From NCBI GenBank assembly GCA_947474415.1, contig CANJKD010000189.1:1-5770 (forward strand): 5,770 bases of DNA, given 5' to 3'. The notes under the pieces were generated by a model. The model saw only the letters and a list, made by a program, of their open reading frames with translations, searched no databases and was not told the origin of the DNA. Below, in pieces: positions 5,768 to 5,770 of the stretch; the stretch's first letter is position 1, and every line of letters begins with the position of its first letter. This DNA comes from Burkholderiales bacterium (GTDB lineage: Bacteria > Pseudomonadota > Gammaproteobacteria > Burkholderiales > Burkholderiaceae_C). Position numbers and translations under genes: made by a program.

Positions 5768-5770
5768 ACG

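Overview
High-GC window with strong third-position G/C bias. The gene families and layout suggest a Burkholderiales-type betaproteobacterium; this placement is inferred from gene content and sequence style, since no phylogenetic marker is present.

Layout. (1) Positions 1-132 hold the last 43 codons of pntB (NADP transhydrogenase beta subunit), followed by a clear intrinsic terminator at 157-180. (2) Positions 181-610 carry no convincing gene. They hold several hairpins and an 86-bp nested palindromic element (439-524) of the REP-like kind. (3) Positions 611-1774 form a small toxin-antitoxin patch on the + strand: a BrnA-type antitoxin frame that lacks a recognisable start and its BrnT toxin partner (611-901), then an intact ribbon-helix-helix antitoxin (1002-1319) and PIN-domain toxin (1373-1774) pair. 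(4) Positions 1826-4506 on the - strand encode a two-component system, sensor kinase DctS followed by FixJ/LuxR-type response regulator DctR, joined by an ATGA overlap. (5) Positions 4507-4738 are the divergent control region, and 4739-5767 encode DctP, the periplasmic binding protein of a C4-dicarboxylate TRAP transporter. The membrane genes dctQ and dctM would be expected just past the window edge.

How the parts work together. DctS probably senses external C4-dicarboxylates (succinate, malate, fumarate) and phosphorylates DctR, which activates the divergently transcribed dctP operon. This matches the arrangement known from Rhodobacter capsulatus. The divergent region shows a perfect 6-2-6 palindrome centred about 44 bp before the start site of a plausible sigma70 promoter. 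That is where an activator contacting RNA polymerase would sit, so it is a good DctR operator candidate. The dctP leader also holds overlapping inverted repeats that could form mutually exclusive hairpins.

No wholly new system was found. The most notable items are the dctP control region, the orphan start-less BrnA frame beside a complete RHH-PIN pair, and the nested palindrome after pntB.
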